Positions 30,685-41,925 of a DNA stretch of 64,000 bases are shown one piece after another. Position 1 is the first letter of the stretch, and each line of letters opens with the position of its first letter. Where the stretch lies: positions 1-64,000 of the forward strand of contig NZ_BLID01000004.1 in the NCBI RefSeq assembly GCF_009811315.1. Direction: 5' to 3'. The position numbers and the translations under genes are program-made. The DNA is from Vibrio atypicus (GTDB taxonomy: Bacteria > Pseudomonadota > Gammaproteobacteria > Enterobacterales > Vibrionaceae). Under the pieces are notes generated by a model. The model was not told the DNA's origin. It saw nothing but the letters and a program-made list of their open reading frames with translations, and did not search any database.

Positions 30685-33600
30685 TTAGAACTCTTCTATC
30701 AGCTCTTGTGCTTCTGTTTTCGGCTTCTCGGTTTGACCAAAGCCGCGTAGACCAACTACGTGTACGTGCTCATGGTCTTTAAACACCTTACGTACCAGCT
30801 TGTAGGTTGTGCCTTTCTCTGGGCTGATGTTCTCTGGCGCAGCGATAAGAAGCTGCATATCCAGACGGTCACACAGTTCGAACAGCGTCGAGATAGACTT
30901 CGCATCCAGACGCGCTGCCTCATCAAGGAACAATAGACGACATGGAACAATGTCTTTACTACGTAGACGACGAGATTCTTCTTCCCAGCTCTGAACAACC
31001 ATCAACAGGATTGACTGACCGGTACCGATCGCTTCACCCGTAGATAGAGCACCAGATTCCGCTTGTAACCAACCATCAGAACCACGGTTAACTTCAACAC
31101 TTAGCTCTAAGTAGTTACGGTAATCTAGCAACTCTTCACCCAGAACTTGCGGCGAACGCTGGCCCATGTCGATATGTGGATTCACACGTTGGAACAGTTT
31201 CGCCATTGCTTCAGAGAAGGTAAAGCGATTCGATTCAAACAGATCTCTATGCTGATCTTGCTGAGTAGCAAGACCATTTAGCAGAACTTCATGACTCTCA
31301 CGGATCTTCACGTTTAGACGCACACCTTTCACCTGACCAAACGAGATGTTTGATAGGCCTTGGTTAAGCATTCGAATACGGTTTTGCTCACGCTGAATCG
31401 TCTTCTTAATGATGCTCGCCACAGACTCAGAGCTGATTGCTAGACGGTTTTCACGTTGAGTCAGCTCTTCAGTTAGACGAGCAAGCTCCACTTCCATCTC
31501 TTCGATGGCTTCTACTGGGTCATCAGTACGAATGATATCCTGACGAATACGCTCACGCAGATGTTGGTATACAGCGATGTAGAATAGAACTTTACGCTCT
31601 GGGCGTGAGTTATCTTCAGACAGGCGCAGTGAATCGCGCAGATCATCATTGTCTGCTACCGCTAAACGCAGCGCACCTAATGATTTATCTGACATCGAAC
31701 GCAGCTCATCTGCCGACATGTACGCTAACTCGCGCTTGTGTAGGCGGCGCTCTACGTCATTTTCACGCGCTAAACGCAATACGCTACACCAGCCTGCTTT
31801 CGCTGCAACCACAAAGGTACGAATTTCGACGTACTCTTTCTGAACTTTCTTCAAGCGTTTTGCTAACGCCTTCATTTCCAGCTCAGTCGAGGTGATAGTA
31901 CGCTCATATTCGCTCTTACGGCTACGAGAGGTGTGCAGACGCTCTTGCAGTTCATCACGACGACGAGCTGCTCGTTCTTGCGCACCTTCATCAGCCGTTA
32001 CACCAAACTCTTGTAGCTCTTGTTTAAACTCTTGAACGGTTTCCAATTTTGCTTGGTGTGAACTCTTCAATGATGCCAATACTTGGTTGTACTGGTTCAT
32101 TTGGCCTTGTGCCTGTTTCAACTCTTCACGAGTACGCGTGCGGCTGCTTTCAGCTTGGACTAGCTTAGATTTCAGCTGCTCGCTTAACTCGCTGCTCTTA
32201 TTTAGTAGGTCGACTGAATCTGAGTAAGCGAAATAGTGACGACGCTCAACCAGATCAGACAGTGCAAAAATCTGCTTTTTCAGATCTTGTAGATCTTGGT
32301 CTGCCGCTTTGTATTCAGCTTCAAGCGCATCAAATTGCTCTGGGTCTGCTTCAAGCGCAGTAGCAATCTTTTCAAGCTCAGCGATAGATTTCGCGTGGTT
32401 ATTTAGGAACGCTTTCGCTTCTGAAAGCTGGCCGATTTTCTCTTCCAGTTCGTCAAAACGAGCTTGAAGCGTATCGTCTTCAATCAATGCGATATGCGGT
32501 GCCAATTTATCAAGTGAAGACAAAGCTTGTTTGCTGTTAGTAAGCTGAGAGCGTTGTTGTTGCTCTTTCGCATCTAAATCAGCTAATAAACGCACCGCTT
32601 GGTTGCGTTGTTCACGCATACCCAACAGCGCTTGCTCCGGATCTGACTCAAACGCCACTTGAATGTGCTGCGCAACAAAGTTATTGAATGCTTGGTATAG
32701 ACGCTGAAGTTTCTGTGAATCAAACGCCGCTTTTGCGTGTTGTTCAACCACTTCATCACGTTCATTGCGAAGTAGCTCCAAACGCTGTTCACGAGCCGCA
32801 CGGCCAAACAGTGGAATCTCAGGAAGACGAGAATAACGCATTTGACGATCGTTCATACGAACGCATACCGCTCCTTCTAGCTCTTCTGCATCGAATGAGC
32901 TGTCATCAAATGCATCGACATCACCTTCAATGATGTAAAGATCTTCTGGACAATCATCTAGCTCCACCAACTTCTCTTCGATGCCTGAGAGATCAGACAC
33001 CACGATCGCGTGGCGCGCTGGACCATACATTGCGCTAAAATATGGCGCATCACCAATAGTGATATCGTCATAAATCTCAGACAGCAATACACCACCTAAA
33101 GTATCTGCTAACCCTTTTAGACGCGGATCATTTGAGCCACCTGGTGATGCTAGACGCTCGATCTCAGTTTCTAACTGGTTACGGCGCTCCGCCAATTTAT
33201 CTTTCGCTAGCGATTGTTCTTTCTCTTGCTCTAGAACTATCTGCATTTGAGACATGACTGCTTGGCTATCTTCTAGCTCAGCGTCGCTCTGCTCTTTTAG
33301 TTTCTCTAGTGCGTCATTCGCTGCAATCCAGGTTGGCGCAATCGCTTCTAACTTACGAATTTCAGCTTGCGTATCTTGCTCAACTCGGCGCTGTTCACTG
33401 CGAAGTTCGCGCACTTCTTCTTGAGCCACTTCTAGCGATTCGATCAACATGCCGTGACGTTCACGCTCTTGCTCAAACGCGATTTCATCCGTAAGCGTAA
33501 CGTTGTGCTGCTTTTGGTAACTCTCAACAAGCTCACTCGCTTGACGCTGCTGATTTAAGCTGCGCTCTAGGTCGCGATGTTGTGCACGCCATTGCTGCTC

Positions 33601-35142
33601 ATTTTGCGCCGTTTGCTGAGCATCACGCGATTTTTGAATCGCTTGTTTTGCCTGTGCAGATGCGTCTTTACGCTCAACATTACCCACAATAGCTTTAACT
33701 AGCTTCAGCGCGCTTTCAAACTGCTGAGCCGCTGCCGAAGACATATCTAGCTTATGTTTAACAGACAGAAGCGCTGTAGTGCTTGCTGCTTCTTTGCCTT
33801 TTAGCTCTGAAACCAGTGCTTGAGCCGATTCTGCTGATAGCGTTTCGTCATCAAGAAGCTGCTGTGCTTTCTCAAGTGCTTGAACCGCCTGCTGGTATTG
33901 CAGCGCACGAGTTTGCTGCACATCAAGCGCTTGTTGGTAATCTGCAAGTTGAGTCTTCAAGCTGTCGACTTCTTCTTCCGAAACCGTTGCTTGCTCTTCC
34001 GCCATCAATACGCGTTCTTGCGCTTCTTCAACCACCATCATTTGCTCTTCAAGGCGCTCATTCAGCTCTTCAAGATCTTCTTGATAACGGGCGATCTTTT
34101 CTTGTTGGCGTAAGGCATTTTGTACCAACTGCAAATGATCCGATGCGGCTTGGTAATCTTGCTCTAAGGCAGATTCTGACTCGATCAGTAGTTCAAGCTC
34201 TTCTTGCACTCGGTTCAACAAGTTGTTCTGTTCAACCAAGGTTTCACGCGAGCCAAATAGCTCACTACGCAATGACAAGGTTTGATCTAACTTATTGCGA
34301 CGATCGTTAGCATGGCGCATGTAGTCAGCAGCCACGTAGTTGGTTGATTCGGTGATCAAATGTTTAAAAAGATCACGATCCGCTTGAGTCGTTTTGATCG
34401 CTTCTAACGTCATGCGGTTTTCGCGCAGTGCCGATTCCATATCTTGGAAAGCCTTCTTAACACCACCATTTTGTGGCAGAAGGTAATCGCGCAGCGAGCG
34501 CGTAATGGCACTCGAAATACCACCGTATAGTGATGCTTCGATTAGGCGGTAGAACTTAGAACGGTCACTTGAGTTACGCAGCTTCTTCGGAATAACGCCA
34601 AACTCAAACATTTGTGCGTGGTAATCAACAATAGAAGAAAACGCTTTGAATTGAACGCCTTCAAACTCAGCGATCGCTTCTTTCACTTCGTTAACTTGGC
34701 GAACGCGAGCTTGCGTTGCCGAAACGCTTTCGATCAAGATGTCTGTTGGCTTCACATGGCTTGGTAGACCTTGAATAACGAAAGGTTTAATATCCACTTT
34801 CTTATCACGGCCCGCGACCTGCTGTAGCTTCACTGCGAACAATAAACGTTGATTACGTGAGTTGATCACATCAAGTGCTGCGTAACAAGCACCTGGTTGC
34901 AGCTTACCGTAAAGGCCTTTATCACGAGACGATTGGCTGCTGCCCGCCTCGGTTGTGTTGCGGAAATGCAGTAACGTTTGGTCCGGGATCAAAGCGGTGA
35001 TGAATGCCGCCATTGTGGTCGACTTACCTGCACCATTACCGCCAGATAAGGTTGTAACTAATCCATCAATATCAAAGGTACGGGCAAAAAAGCCGTTCCA
35101 GTTAACCATGGTCAGCGATTGATATTTACCACGTTCAATCAT
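30685..35142 (-). CDS. mukB: Chromosome partition protein MukB
   Basis: The 1485-residue SMC-like ATPase of the MukBEF condensin compacts and organises DNA for segregation. The N-terminal head has Walker [10 protein letters not shown] at 34-42. Long coiled coils fill residues 280-660 and 790-1170 around a hinge near 670-780. The C-terminal head holds the signature [15 protein letters not shown] and Walker [14 protein letters not shown]. Length is typical for gammaproteobacteria. The ATG overlaps the mukE stop in an ATGA, which suggests translational coupling. Several long shadow frames on the opposite strand come from its repetitive coiled-coil codons. Confidence 0.98.
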   Translation of the reverse strand: MIERGKYQSLTMVNWNGFFARTFDIDGLVTTLSGGNGAGKSTTMAAFITALIPDQTLLHFRNTTEAGSSQSSRDKGLYGKLQPGACYAALDVINSRNQRLLFAVKLQQVAGRDKKVDIKPFVIQGLPSHVKPTDILIESVSATQARVRQVNEVKEAIAEFEGVQFKAFSSIVDYHAQMFEFGVIPKKLRNSSDRSKFYRLIEASLYGGISSAITRSLRDYLLPQNGGVKKAFQDMESALRENRMTLEAIKTTQADRDLFKHLITESTNYVAADYMRHANDRRNKLDQTLSLRSELFGSRETLVEQNNLLNRVQEELELLIESESALEQDYQAASDHLQLVQNALRQQEKIARYQEDLEELNERLEEQMMVVEEAQERVLMAEEQATVSEEEVDSLKTQLADYQQALDVQQTRALQYQQAVQALEKAQQLLDDETLSAESAQALVSELKGKEAASTTALLSVKHKLDMSSAAAQQFESALKLVKAIVGNVERKDASAQAKQAIQKSRDAQQTAQNEQQWRAQHRDLERSLNQQRQASELVESYQKQHNVTLTDEIAFEQERERHGMLIESLEVAQEEVRELRSEQRRVEQDTQAEIRKLEAIAPTWIAANDALEKLKEQSDAELEDSQAVMSQMQIVLEQEKEQSLAKDKLAERRNQLETEIERLASPGGSNDPRLKGLADTLGGVLLSEIYDDITIGDAPYFSAMYGPARHAIVVSDLSGIEEKLVELDDCPEDLYIIEGDVDAFDDSSFDAEELEGAVCVRMNDRQMRYSRLPEIPLFGRAAREQRLELLRNERDEVVEQHAKAAFDSQKLQRLYQAFNNFVAQHIQVAFESDPEQALLGMREQRNQAVRLLADLDAKEQQQRSQLTNSKQALSSLDKLAPHIALIEDDTLQARFDELEEKIGQLSEAKAFLNNHAKSIAELEKIATALEADPEQFDALEAEYKAADQDLQDLKKQIFALSDLVERRHYFAYSDSVDLLNKSSELSEQLKSKLVQAESSRTRTREELKQAQGQMNQYNQVLASLKSSHQAKLETVQEFKQELQEFGVTADEGAQERAARRRDELQERLHTSRSRKSEYERTITSTELEMKALAKRLKKVQKEYVEIRTFVVAAKAGWCSVLRLARENDVERRLHKRELAYMSADELRSMSDKSLGALRLAVADNDDLRDSLRLSEDNSRPERKVLFYIAVYQHLRERIRQDIIRTDDPVEAIEEMEVELARLTEELTQRENRLAISSESVASIIKKTIQREQNRIRMLNQGLSNISFGQVKGVRLNVKIRESHEVLLNGLATQQDQHRDLFESNRFTFSEAMAKLFQRVNPHIDMGQRSPQVLGEELLDYRNYLELSVEVNRGSDGWLQAESGALSTGEAIGTGQSILLMVVQSWEEESRRLRSKDIVPCRLLFLDEAARLDAKSISTLFELCDRLDMQLLIAAPENISPEKGTTYKLVRKVFKDHEHVHVVGLRGFGQTEKPKTEAQELIEEF

Positions 35143-35867
35143 GCTTCACCTACTTCGATTGTTTCTTCTTGAGCTTGCTCGTTATTGTCATTTTCTTCAG
35201 AAAGTAGACTGCCTTGACTCGGTTCTTTCACGTGAACCACGGCTTCACCGTCACGGATCAGACGTAGCTGAGCTTCACGCATATCATCACCTACGCGAAC
35301 GTCCGCACCGAAGCGAAATACCGATTCACTGATACTGAATTTACCGGTTTCACCAATATTGATGATCATTCCTAAACGGCGAAGACGACGCAAAGAAGTG
35401 CGCACTTTTTCAAACAGCTTTTCTTTATCTAAATCAGAACCTGTTGCACGATTGGTCACAAGCTTCATCAGCTTAGCTTCATCAGCCAACGCAATCAGCT
35501 CTTCATAAAGTTCTTGGTTGGTAAAAATGCCTTCATGAGCCAAACGCTCAGGGCTAAGGTAAAGAAAACACAACACTTTACCCACCAACATATCCAATTC
35601 AGAAAGGACACTACGGCTTATAAGAGAAGTTGAACGAGGACGTAGGTAAAAGAAACCTTCAGGCGCTTTTACCAGTTCCGTATTGTAACGTTGATAAAAA
35701 GCCGAAAGCTCGACTTCAAAATCACACAGTAATGCGTGATTATCTAAGTCTTCACTCGAAATATGACGCCCTGCGCGCAGCATGCTATCTAATGCTGGGA
35801 ACAGAGGGTTAGAAATTGCTTTAACCAGATTATCTGGCATGTATTCATTAGTATCTGTCGATGACAT
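35139..35867 (-). CDS. mukE: Chromosome partition protein MukE
   Basis: The 242-residue subunit bridges MukF and MukB. It has tandem winged-helix-like segments, for example [20 protein letters not shown] near residue 150, and an acidic C-terminal tail ([20 protein letters not shown]). I start it at ATG 35867 ([18 protein letters not shown]), which follows an AAGGT and overlaps the mukF end by 20 bp; the longer frame upstream runs far into mukF and has no family match. It overlaps mukB downstream by 4 bp. The tight overlaps keep the subunits in step. Confidence 0.95.
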   Translation of the reverse strand: MSSTDTNEYMPDNLVKAISNPLFPALDSMLRAGRHISSEDLDNHALLCDFEVELSAFYQRYNTELVKAPEGFFYLRPRSTSLISRSVLSELDMLVGKVLCFLYLSPERLAHEGIFTNQELYEELIALADEAKLMKLVTNRATGSDLDKEKLFEKVRTSLRRLRRLGMIINIGETGKFSISESVFRFGADVRVGDDMREAQLRLIRDGEAVVHVKEPSQGSLLSEENDNNEQAQEETIEVGEA

Positions 35868-37185
35868 TTGCTTGTACCTTTGCCCCAAAATCGTTAATCG
35901 CTTGCCAGTCTGGTTGAATCGCCTGATAGTCAGATTCTGAATAACCAAGACGCACGGCCTGATCGATAACGATACGGGCTAAATCAAAGTGATGAGTACG
36001 AGGGTGCTGGGCGAGATAGTCGCGCAGGACTATACCAAGATCGATTGGTGCGCCCTGCTGCTTGTGAGCTTTGAGCATGTCACCAATGCGCTCTGATAGC
36101 TCATCATTGACTTGTTGAAATTCTTCGTATTCTACTTCCATCGGAACTTGGCCAGTCACCTCGTCATCACGAAGTACCAAAGCTTCGTCACGAAGATCGA
36201 CTAGCCTCTCAGCATCTGCATAAGTCAGATACCAAGGCATATCAAAATAATCTTTAACCGATTGACGTAGGCGGGAGCTAAACGCGCGGTTTTTATCCAT
36301 ATCAATCGCGGTACGGATAAATTTGTGCACGTGGCGATCGTAGCCGATCCACAAATCGATCGCCTGTTGTCCCCAACTGGTGATGCGATCGAGTTTCATT
36401 TGTAAGCTAAACAGCGCTTCTTCAATAAAATCTAATTCTGGATCACCGTATACGATCTCCTGAATGTCGAGGATTTGGGTTTGAAGTTCATCGCTAGCCG
36501 CTTGCAAAGTATCTTGCAGCTCTTTAAGCGTGGTCGATGTTTCAGACAGCAAGGCTTCACAGTTATTGATCGCTTCACGCCAATCTTTATTAAGAAGATC
36601 AGCGATCTGCTGTTTGACTGATTGCTGCTGCTCATCCATTACTCGTTGGTTAAGGTCGATTTGATCGAAGATCTCTCCAACAGAGTATTTCAACACGCCA
36701 TAAACGTTTTTCTTCCAATGGCCGGCTGTACCGCCTTTTTGCGCCGCTTCAATCGCTTTTGCCATCTCATCAGCCACCATCGAGAGCTGAATAGAGAGAC
36801 GTAAACGTGAAAACTCACGGTGGCGTACATAGTAGTCAGTAATACCAATAGCCAACGGTGACAAACGATAAATACTGGCACCATCGGTAATTTCACTGGT
36901 GAAGCGGCTGATTAGTCGCTGTTTCACCATCTCATTAATTGCGTTGTTAGCACGAAACGCGGATGCGTCACCCGTTTCTTCAAATAGTCGAGTGACGATA
37001 GTAAACGCATCATGCAGTTCACCTTCACCCAATTCTTCATCAAACCTTTCGTTGCTCAATACAGCAATCGCGATCAAAAAAGCTAATCGTTCTGTCGTCA
37101 GGTTCAATGAGAAATCGTGCTGCTTTACCCAGCCTACCAATTCATCGATTGGTTGCTCTGCAGCATTGAGAGTCATCTCACTCAT
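35848..37185 (-). CDS. mukF: Chromosome partition protein MukF (kleisin)
   Basis: The 445-residue kleisin subunit dimerises through its N-terminal winged helix and links MukB heads with MukE. The N terminus [20 protein letters not shown] matches the family, and [16 protein letters not shown] follows. The ATG at 37185 follows CAGGAATAAC and comes 2 bp after the cmoM stop. An in-frame codon further upstream lies inside cmoM. The middle has helical, coiled segments ([16 protein letters not shown]). This order cmoM-mukF-mukE-mukB is the same as in E. coli. Confidence 0.95.
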   Translation of the reverse strand: MSEMTLNAAEQPIDELVGWVKQHDFSLNLTTERLAFLIAIAVLSNERFDEELGEGELHDAFTIVTRLFEETGDASAFRANNAINEMVKQRLISRFTSEITDGASIYRLSPLAIGITDYYVRHREFSRLRLSIQLSMVADEMAKAIEAAQKGGTAGHWKKNVYGVLKYSVGEIFDQIDLNQRVMDEQQQSVKQQIADLLNKDWREAINNCEALLSETSTTLKELQDTLQAASDELQTQILDIQEIVYGDPELDFIEEALFSLQMKLDRITSWGQQAIDLWIGYDRHVHKFIRTAIDMDKNRAFSSRLRQSVKDYFDMPWYLTYADAERLVDLRDEALVLRDDEVTGQVPMEVEYEEFQQVNDELSERIGDMLKAHKQQGAPIDLGIVLRDYLAQHPRTHHFDLARIVIDQAVRLGYSESDYQAIQPDWQAINDFGAKVQANVIDRY

Positions 37186-37187
37186 TG

Positions 37188-37979
37188 TTATTCCTGTTTC
37201 TCTTTTTTCTTGGCCCAAACATGAATGTAACGGCCTAATGAGAGGTATGGCTCTTGTCGACACAGTTGTTTTTCGAGTGCCAATACATCTTCATACTGGT
37301 AATCCCCTGTGTATTCCATATTCCCTATGTAATCACTAAAACAGCGGATGCCAGATTTACCACAGATTTCAAAGCCCGCCTCTTCAATCCATTGATAGAC
37401 ATCTTCTGGCTTTAAGCCTTTCTGTGGCTGTAATTTAAATCTCTTGCGGTGCGGCATTCCATCTAATACGTGAGGAATATTGCCACAAACCACATTCTTA
37501 TAAACCAGACCATGATGGTTATAAAACATAATCGATGCTGCGCCACCCAGTTTCACCTGCTCCAAAACGGTTTCCAAGGCAGGTTTAGGATCAGCTAACC
37601 ACTCCATGACAGCATGAAACATAACCACATCCACTTGACCATCAAGGTGCTGTGCAATCTCTTGGACCGGCGAATGAATCAAGCGATACTGCGCAAGCAG
37701 ACCATTTTTTTCAATATCCAGTTTAGCCAGTTGAAGCATTTCCGAAGATAGATCACATAACTCGACTTGGTGTCCGAGTTTGGCAAGCTTTTGCGACATT
37801 TGTGCTAAGCCACCACCTGCATCTAGAACTTTCAGTAGGCGTTTATCACCATCGACAGCGTTTAATAAATGTTCGAGGTCTTCCCAAACAATGACTTGGC
37901 GGATCTCGCCCTTGTCAGAGCCGTAAATATTTTTTGCAAATTTGTGGGCGATATCGTCGAAATTACGGTCTTCAGTCAC
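37188..37979 (-). CDS. cmoM: tRNA 5-carboxymethoxyuridine methyltransferase CmoM (SmtA)
   Basis: The 263-residue SAM-dependent methyltransferase esterifies cmo5U34 to mcmo5U34 in tRNA. Motif [19 protein letters not shown] is near residue 47, the acidic loop [11 protein letters not shown] near 71 and [14 protein letters not shown] near 115. It starts with GTG (37979) and lies 2 bp ahead of mukF. The old name smtA comes from this position upstream of muk genes. With cmoA and cmoB at 25-27 kb, the last three enzymatic steps of the pathway are in one window. Confidence 0.93.
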   Translation of the reverse strand: MTEDRNFDDIAHKFAKNIYGSDKGEIRQVIVWEDLEHLLNAVDGDKRLLKVLDAGGGLAQMSQKLAKLGHQVELCDLSSEMLQLAKLDIEKNGLLAQYRLIHSPVQEIAQHLDGQVDVVMFHAVMEWLADPKPALETVLEQVKLGGAASIMFYNHHGLVYKNVVCGNIPHVLDGMPHRKRFKLQPQKGLKPEDVYQWIEEAGFEICGKSGIRCFSDYIGNMEYTGDYQYEDVLALEKQLCRQEPYLSLGRYIHVWAKKKEKQE

Positions 37980-38092
37980 AGCAGCTTAAGGTATCATGTC
38001 CAATCGTGCTGCTATTCTGTCACAAGAAAGGCAGGAATAAAGAGGGTTTCTCTTAAATAATAATCAACTGATGTTTTTTCGGACTATTTAGT

Positions 38093-38896
38093 ATGTTTGA
38101 GCTGAAAAAAGTGGTCTCTTCTCTCCTGATGCCCTTACCGGCAATGTTAATCATTGGGTTACTAGGCCTAATGTTAATCATGTTCACCAGGAATCAAAAG
38201 ACTGGCTGTGTTATTGTTCTTTTCTCTTTTATTGGTATTTTCCTCGTTGCTTTTCAGCCTTTATCCTCAAGACTCCTTATGCCACTTGAGCGCCAATACT
38301 CTGCATTTTTCCCCGTTGATGAGTCTATAGACTACGTGATGGTATTGGGCAGCGGCCATGTAGTTGATGATGATATTCCCCCGACTTCCGAATTGAGCCG
38401 CACCGGTTTAATGCGTTTGGCAGAAGGGATTCGTGTTATGCGTATTTATCCTGGTTCAAAACTGATTTTGTCGGGCTATTCGGGGGGCTCAGAAATCAGT
38501 AATGCTCGTATGATGGCAAAAGTCGCCCTAGCTCTTGGCGTGTCTAAATCAGATATTATTCTGCTTGAAACAGCCAAAGATACCTGGGAAGAAGCAAGGC
38601 AAGCAGCAGCATTTGTGAAACATAAAAAAATGGTTGTCGTGACTTCGGCGAGCCACATGCAACGAGCTCTAAATGAATTCCACTCTGCGGGATTGAAGCC
38701 CTACCCAGCGCCAACTAACTATCTGGCGCATGATAATGTGACCCAACCTTGGGCTAAATACACGCCGAAAGCGGTCTACTTAGAGCAAACTGAGCGTTAC
38801 TGGCATGAGACACTTGGCCGTTTGTGGCAGAAGTTACGTGACTGGGCCTCAGACTACGAAGAGAAATCGCTAGAGCCCGCGGAAAGTAAGCTCTAA
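38093..38896 (+). CDS. elyC: Envelope biogenesis factor ElyC (DUF218)
   Basis: The 267-residue inner-membrane protein has two N-terminal helices (about residues 12-30 and 35-57) followed by a periplasmic DUF218 domain: DYVMVLGSGHVVDDD near 80, LILSGYSGG near 121, LLETAKDTWEEAR near 154 and VVVTSASHMQRA near 179. ElyC supports peptidoglycan synthesis and lipid-carrier use at low temperature in E. coli. The divergent position next to cmoM-muk is the same as in E. coli and supports the orthology. It ends at a shared terminator with torR. Confidence 0.9.
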   Translation: MFELKKVVSSLLMPLPAMLIIGLLGLMLIMFTRNQKTGCVIVLFSFIGIFLVAFQPLSSRLLMPLERQYSAFFPVDESIDYVMVLGSGHVVDDDIPPTSELSRTGLMRLAEGIRVMRIYPGSKLILSGYSGGSEISNARMMAKVALALGVSKSDIILLETAKDTWEEARQAAAFVKHKKMVVVTSASHMQRALNEFHSAGLKPYPAPTNYLAHDNVTQPWAKYTPKAVYLEQTERYWHETLGRLWQKLRDWASDYEEKSLEPAESKL

Positions 38897-38913
38897 TTTC
38901 ACGTAACCAATAT

Positions 38914-38945
38914 AAAAATACCGAGGCATTCACCTCGGTATTTTT
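38914..38945. terminator. Bidirectional terminator elyC / torR
   Basis: The 13-bp stem AAAAATACCGAGG / CCTCGGTATTTTT has a CATTCA loop. The genes converge. Confidence 0.9.
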
Positions 38946-38970
38946 ATATCTTTTGGCATATCAGCCAGGC

Positions 38971-39684
38971 TTAATCACCAGCAAACATGTAGCCTTCACC
39001 ATGCACGGTAACGAAAATTTGTGGGTTCTTTGGATCGAACTCCATTTTCGCGCGCATACGACGGATCAAGACGTCGATGGTACGATCGTTTGGCGCATCG
39101 ACACGATGACTGATCATGTTCAAAATGCGTTCGCGGCTTAATACCTGATTAGGATAAGATGACAACGCGACCAACAATTCGTATTCGGCTTTAGTGAGCT
39201 TTACAGGCTCTCCTGCACGGCTTAGCGCTCGACGCTGAACATCAAATGTCCATTCGCCAAAACGTACTGTGTTACCGTCTTGCTTGTCGCTTTCAATTGC
39301 TCCCGTCGCATTACGCGCGGCTGAAATACGCCAAAGCAAGTTTTTAACACGAACCAAGAGTTCTCTAAGCTCAAATGGTTTGGTTACGTAATCATCTGCA
39401 CCCATTTCAAGGCCGACAATTTTATCAATGCTATCCGTGCGTCCTGTTACCAGGATAATTCCAATGTCTGATTGACTGCGAAGTTCGCGTGTTAGCATCA
39501 AACCATCTTCACCAGGAAGATTAATATCTAACATCACCAAATCTATCGCATTGTTTTGTAGTGATTCACGCATCTGCTCGCCGCTTTCTGCTTCACTAAC
39601 GTGGTAACCTTCATTTTGAAAGTACCCTACTAGCTTGCTGCGAGTTACTGCGTCATCTTCTACAACTAATACGTGATAGCTCAT
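38971..39684 (-). CDS. torR: Two-component response regulator TorR
   Basis: The 237-residue OmpR-type regulator has a receiver domain at residues 3-118, with phospho-acceptor Asp in LVMLDINLPGEDGL near 53 and the switch region VTGRTDSIDKIVGLEMGADD. A winged-helix DNA-binding domain runs from about 135, with RTIDVLIRRMRAKMEFDP. Several blocks (LILVTGR-like, KNLLWRI) match TorR more closely than the paralogous ArcA. It should activate torECA with TMAO through TorS. Neither torS nor torT is in the window. It is divergent from torD, with 235 bp between them. Confidence 0.88.
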   Translation of the reverse strand: MSYHVLVVEDDAVTRSKLVGYFQNEGYHVSEAESGEQMRESLQNNAIDLVMLDINLPGEDGLMLTRELRSQSDIGIILVTGRTDSIDKIVGLEMGADDYVTKPFELRELLVRVKNLLWRISAARNATGAIESDKQDGNTVRFGEWTFDVQRRALSRAGEPVKLTKAEYELLVALSSYPNQVLSRERILNMISHRVDAPNDRTIDVLIRRMRAKMEFDPKNPQIFVTVHGEGYMFAGD

Positions 39685-39814
39685 TTACACCACTTATTTA
39701 CATTGGTCATCGTTTTAATCTGTATTCTATTCATAATCAGTAACATTTCTAGTATTTGTTACTTTAAAATCAAGAAAGATGATTTTTTATTGATTCAAGA
39801 CAAACCTAGGCTAC

Positions 39815-39876
39815 CTGTTCACTTTTTTCCACATTTAGCCTTAATTTGCCATAACCAGTGTTACCGCTGTTCATTT
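39815..39876 (+). promoter_or_regulatory. Candidate TorR boxes upstream of torD
   Basis: Two direct decamers resemble the E. coli TorR box CTGTTCATAT: CTGTTCACTT (39815-39824, 8/10) and CTGTTCATTT (39867-39876, 9/10). Both point to torD. The 52-bp spacing is wider than in E. coli torCAD. Confidence 0.35.
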
Positions 39877-39919
39877 TTATTCGGTAAACTGGTGCCAGTT
39901 ATTTTTGGAGTTGTTCACA

Positions 39920-40567
39920 ATGCAAGAAATCAAAGCATTTAACGAAAAGCGCGCCGAAATCTATTGGTGGCTATCTAGTCTACTGGCAAAAGAGTTAACT
40001 CAAGAGAACATTGACCAGTACCACTCTGCAGAGATTCGTTCTTTTTTGACAGGCTTAGGTGAAAACGAATCACTAAAACCTGCGGTTGAGAAACTGACTG
40101 ACGCGCTTAACCGCCTGATGGATCGCGAAGATGCTCAATTGGAACTTGCGGCCGATTTTTGCGATCTGTTTTTGAAATCAGACAAAGATTCAGCCCTACC
40201 TTATGCTTCGATGTATATCGGTAAGAGCGGCTTACTCAACGATACGCCAGCGAAAGAGATGTTGGAGCTGATGACAGAGCACGGTTTTGCTATCGATGAA
40301 AACCTCAACGAACCAGCTGACCACATCGCCATTGAGCTCGATTTCTTAGGCAACCTCATTATTCGTTCAAATGAACTTGCTCAAGAAGCTGATCTTGAAA
40401 ATGCCTTAGAACAGCAAGAAAGCATCATTCGTCAATACTTATTGAGTTGGACACCGAAGTTCTCAGCGAAATGCCAATCATTTGATGAATTTGGCTTTTA
40501 CGCTGCAGTCGTAATGCTGATGGTCGCATTCCTAGAGCTAGATTGTAGCTACCTAAAAGGCGAATAA
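39920..40567 (+). CDS. torD: TorA-specific chaperone TorD
   Basis: The 215-residue helical cytosolic chaperone binds the TorA signal peptide and helps insert the molybdenum cofactor before Tat export. Family landmarks are [12 protein letters not shown] near residue 75, the ALPYASMYI block near 90 and [16 protein letters not shown] near 135. I start it at ATG 39920, with GGAG 9 bp upstream; a TTG 15 bp earlier is in frame. TorA lies 33 kb away on the other strand, unlike the E. coli torCAD order. A hairpin terminator follows about 115 bp downstream. Confidence 0.93.
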   Translation: MQEIKAFNEKRAEIYWWLSSLLAKELTQENIDQYHSAEIRSFLTGLGENESLKPAVEKLTDALNRLMDREDAQLELAADFCDLFLKSDKDSALPYASMYIGKSGLLNDTPAKEMLELMTEHGFAIDENLNEPADHIAIELDFLGNLIIRSNELAQEADLENALEQQESIIRQYLLSWTPKFSAKCQSFDEFGFYAAVVMLMVAFLELDCSYLKGE

Positions 40568-40626
40568 AACCGCACTTTTTGTGACCCTTCCCAGGTAACA
40601 AAAACGTTTTTATTTGCTCTATATCT

Positions 40627-40655
40627 GTTTGCGGTCTAAAATCGTGACCGCAAAC
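40627..40655. repeat. Inverted repeat between torD and purR
   Basis: The perfect 10-bp arms GTTTGCGGTC / GACCGCAAAC have a 9-base loop. One arm contains CCGCAAACG, half of a PurR operator-like sequence, and lies about 130 bp before purR. It could be an operator or part of the torD 3' end. Confidence 0.4.
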
Positions 40656-40679
40656 GATAAAAACGAATGAAATAAATGC

Positions 40680-40704
40680 AAACCGCTAATTAAAGCGGTT
40701 TTTG
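40680..40704 (+). terminator. Terminator after torD
   Basis: The 8-bp stem AAACCGCT / AGCGGTTT has an AATTAA loop, followed by TTTG. Confidence 0.7.
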
Positions 40705-40781
40705 TGTTTCTGATACTTTCTGCCAACTTATCCTAAACTAGGAATATTGTTCCGTGGCAGACATCGACAGGACAGAACCTT

Positions 40782-41789
40782 ATGGCCACTATTAAAGACG
40801 TAGCACGCTTAGCCGGCGTATCAACGACTACTGTATCCCACGTAATTAACAAGACTCGATTTGTTGCTGAAGCGACCCAAGAAAAGGTTATGGAAGCGGT
40901 AAATGAGCTGAACTATGCACCTAGCGCGGTAGCTCGTAGCCTAAAATGTAATACCACTCGCACCATCGGTATGCTAGTAACTCAATCTACTAACCTTTTC
41001 TTCTCTGAAGTGATCGATGGCGTAGAGAGCTACTGTTACCGTCAAGGTTATACTCTAATTCTGTGTAACACTGGCGGTATCTACGAGAAGCAACGTGACT
41101 ACATCCGCATGCTGGCTGAAAAGCGCGTTGATGGCATTTTAGTGATGTGTTCTGATCTAACAGAAGAGCTGAGCGAAATGCTAGACCGCCATAAGGACAT
41201 CCCTAAAGTAGTAATGGACTGGGGCCCAGAGAGCTCTCAAGCCGATAAAATCATTGATAACTCGGAAGAAGGTGGCTACCTAGCGACTAAGTACCTCATC
41301 GAACGTGGTCACTCTCAAGTTGCATGTTTAAGCGGCCATTTCGAAAAAGCAGCGTGTCAGGAGCGTATTGCTGGTTATCGCCGTGCAATGTCTGAAGCAA
41401 ACCTGGAAGTGAACGAAGACTGGATCCTTGAAGGCAACTTCGAATGTGATACGGCAGTCCTTGCTGCTGACAAAATTGTTGCAATGGACACGCGTCCTAC
41501 AGCTGTATTCTGTTTTAACGATACGATGGCGCTTGGCTTAATGAGCCGCCTACAGCAAAAAGGTATCCGTATTCCAGAAGATATTTCAGTAATTGGTTAT
41601 GACAACATTGAACTTGCTGAATACTTCTCACCACCACTGACAACGGTTCACCAACCAAAACGTCGTGTCGGTAAAAACGCATTCGAGATCCTGCTAGAAC
41701 GCATTAAAGACAAAGAACATGACAAACGCGTGTTCGAAATGCACCCAGAAATCGTTGAGCGTTGTACGGTTCGCAACCTAAACAAATAA
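40782..41789 (+). CDS. purR: Purine repressor PurR (LacI family)
   Basis: The 335-residue repressor uses hypoxanthine or guanine as corepressor to shut down purine synthesis. The N-terminal helix-turn-helix [19 protein letters not shown] and hinge [11 protein letters not shown] are typical; the effector domain follows from residue 60, with [17 protein letters not shown] and [18 protein letters not shown]. Sequence runs closely with enterobacterial PurR across the whole length. It stands alone; the promoter region shows an inverted repeat with one PurR-like half-site, so autoregulation is possible. A large inverted repeat follows the stop. Confidence 0.95.
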   Translation: MATIKDVARLAGVSTTTVSHVINKTRFVAEATQEKVMEAVNELNYAPSAVARSLKCNTTRTIGMLVTQSTNLFFSEVIDGVESYCYRQGYTLILCNTGGIYEKQRDYIRMLAEKRVDGILVMCSDLTEELSEMLDRHKDIPKVVMDWGPESSQADKIIDNSEEGGYLATKYLIERGHSQVACLSGHFEKAACQERIAGYRRAMSEANLEVNEDWILEGNFECDTAVLAADKIVAMDTRPTAVFCFNDTMALGLMSRLQQKGIRIPEDISVIGYDNIELAEYFSPPLTTVHQPKRRVGKNAFEILLERIKDKEHDKRVFEMHPEIVERCTVRNLNK

Positions 41790-41797
41790 TAAAATTG

Positions 41798-41834
41798 TGC
41801 GTTTGGTTGACGCTTTATTAATTAACCAAACGCA
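41798..41834. repeat. Large inverted repeat just after purR
   Basis: The perfect 11-bp arms TGCGTTTGGTT (41798-41808) and AACCAAACGCA (41824-41834) are 15 bases apart. No T-run follows on the plus strand. It could be a weak purR terminator or an operator-like element. Confidence 0.5.
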
Positions 41835-41861
41835 TACCTCATATCAATTTACTGAACCAAG

Positions 41862-41888
41862 ATCACATTTAGATCATCTAAGTGTGAT
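41862..41888. repeat. Inverted repeat before the riboswitch
   Basis: ATCACATTTAGAT and ATCTAAGTGTGAT face each other around one base, with one mismatch in 13 bp. The half-sites point outward, so it is not a CRP site. It lies about 40 bp before the aptamer and may mark the tfoY promoter region. Confidence 0.45.
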
Positions 41889-41925
41889 ACTTACCTCAAA
41901 ATTTATTTATTCTTAATGTTGTTCG

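Noticed and set aside
33783..34310. 175-codon frame antisense to mukB
   Set aside because: It is the mirror of coiled-coil codons of MukB, leucine-rich with no ribosome site, so a shadow.
41862..41888. CRP site before tfoY
   Set aside because: TCACA and TGTGA are present but in the outward order, opposite to the CRP consensus TGTGA-N6-TCACA.
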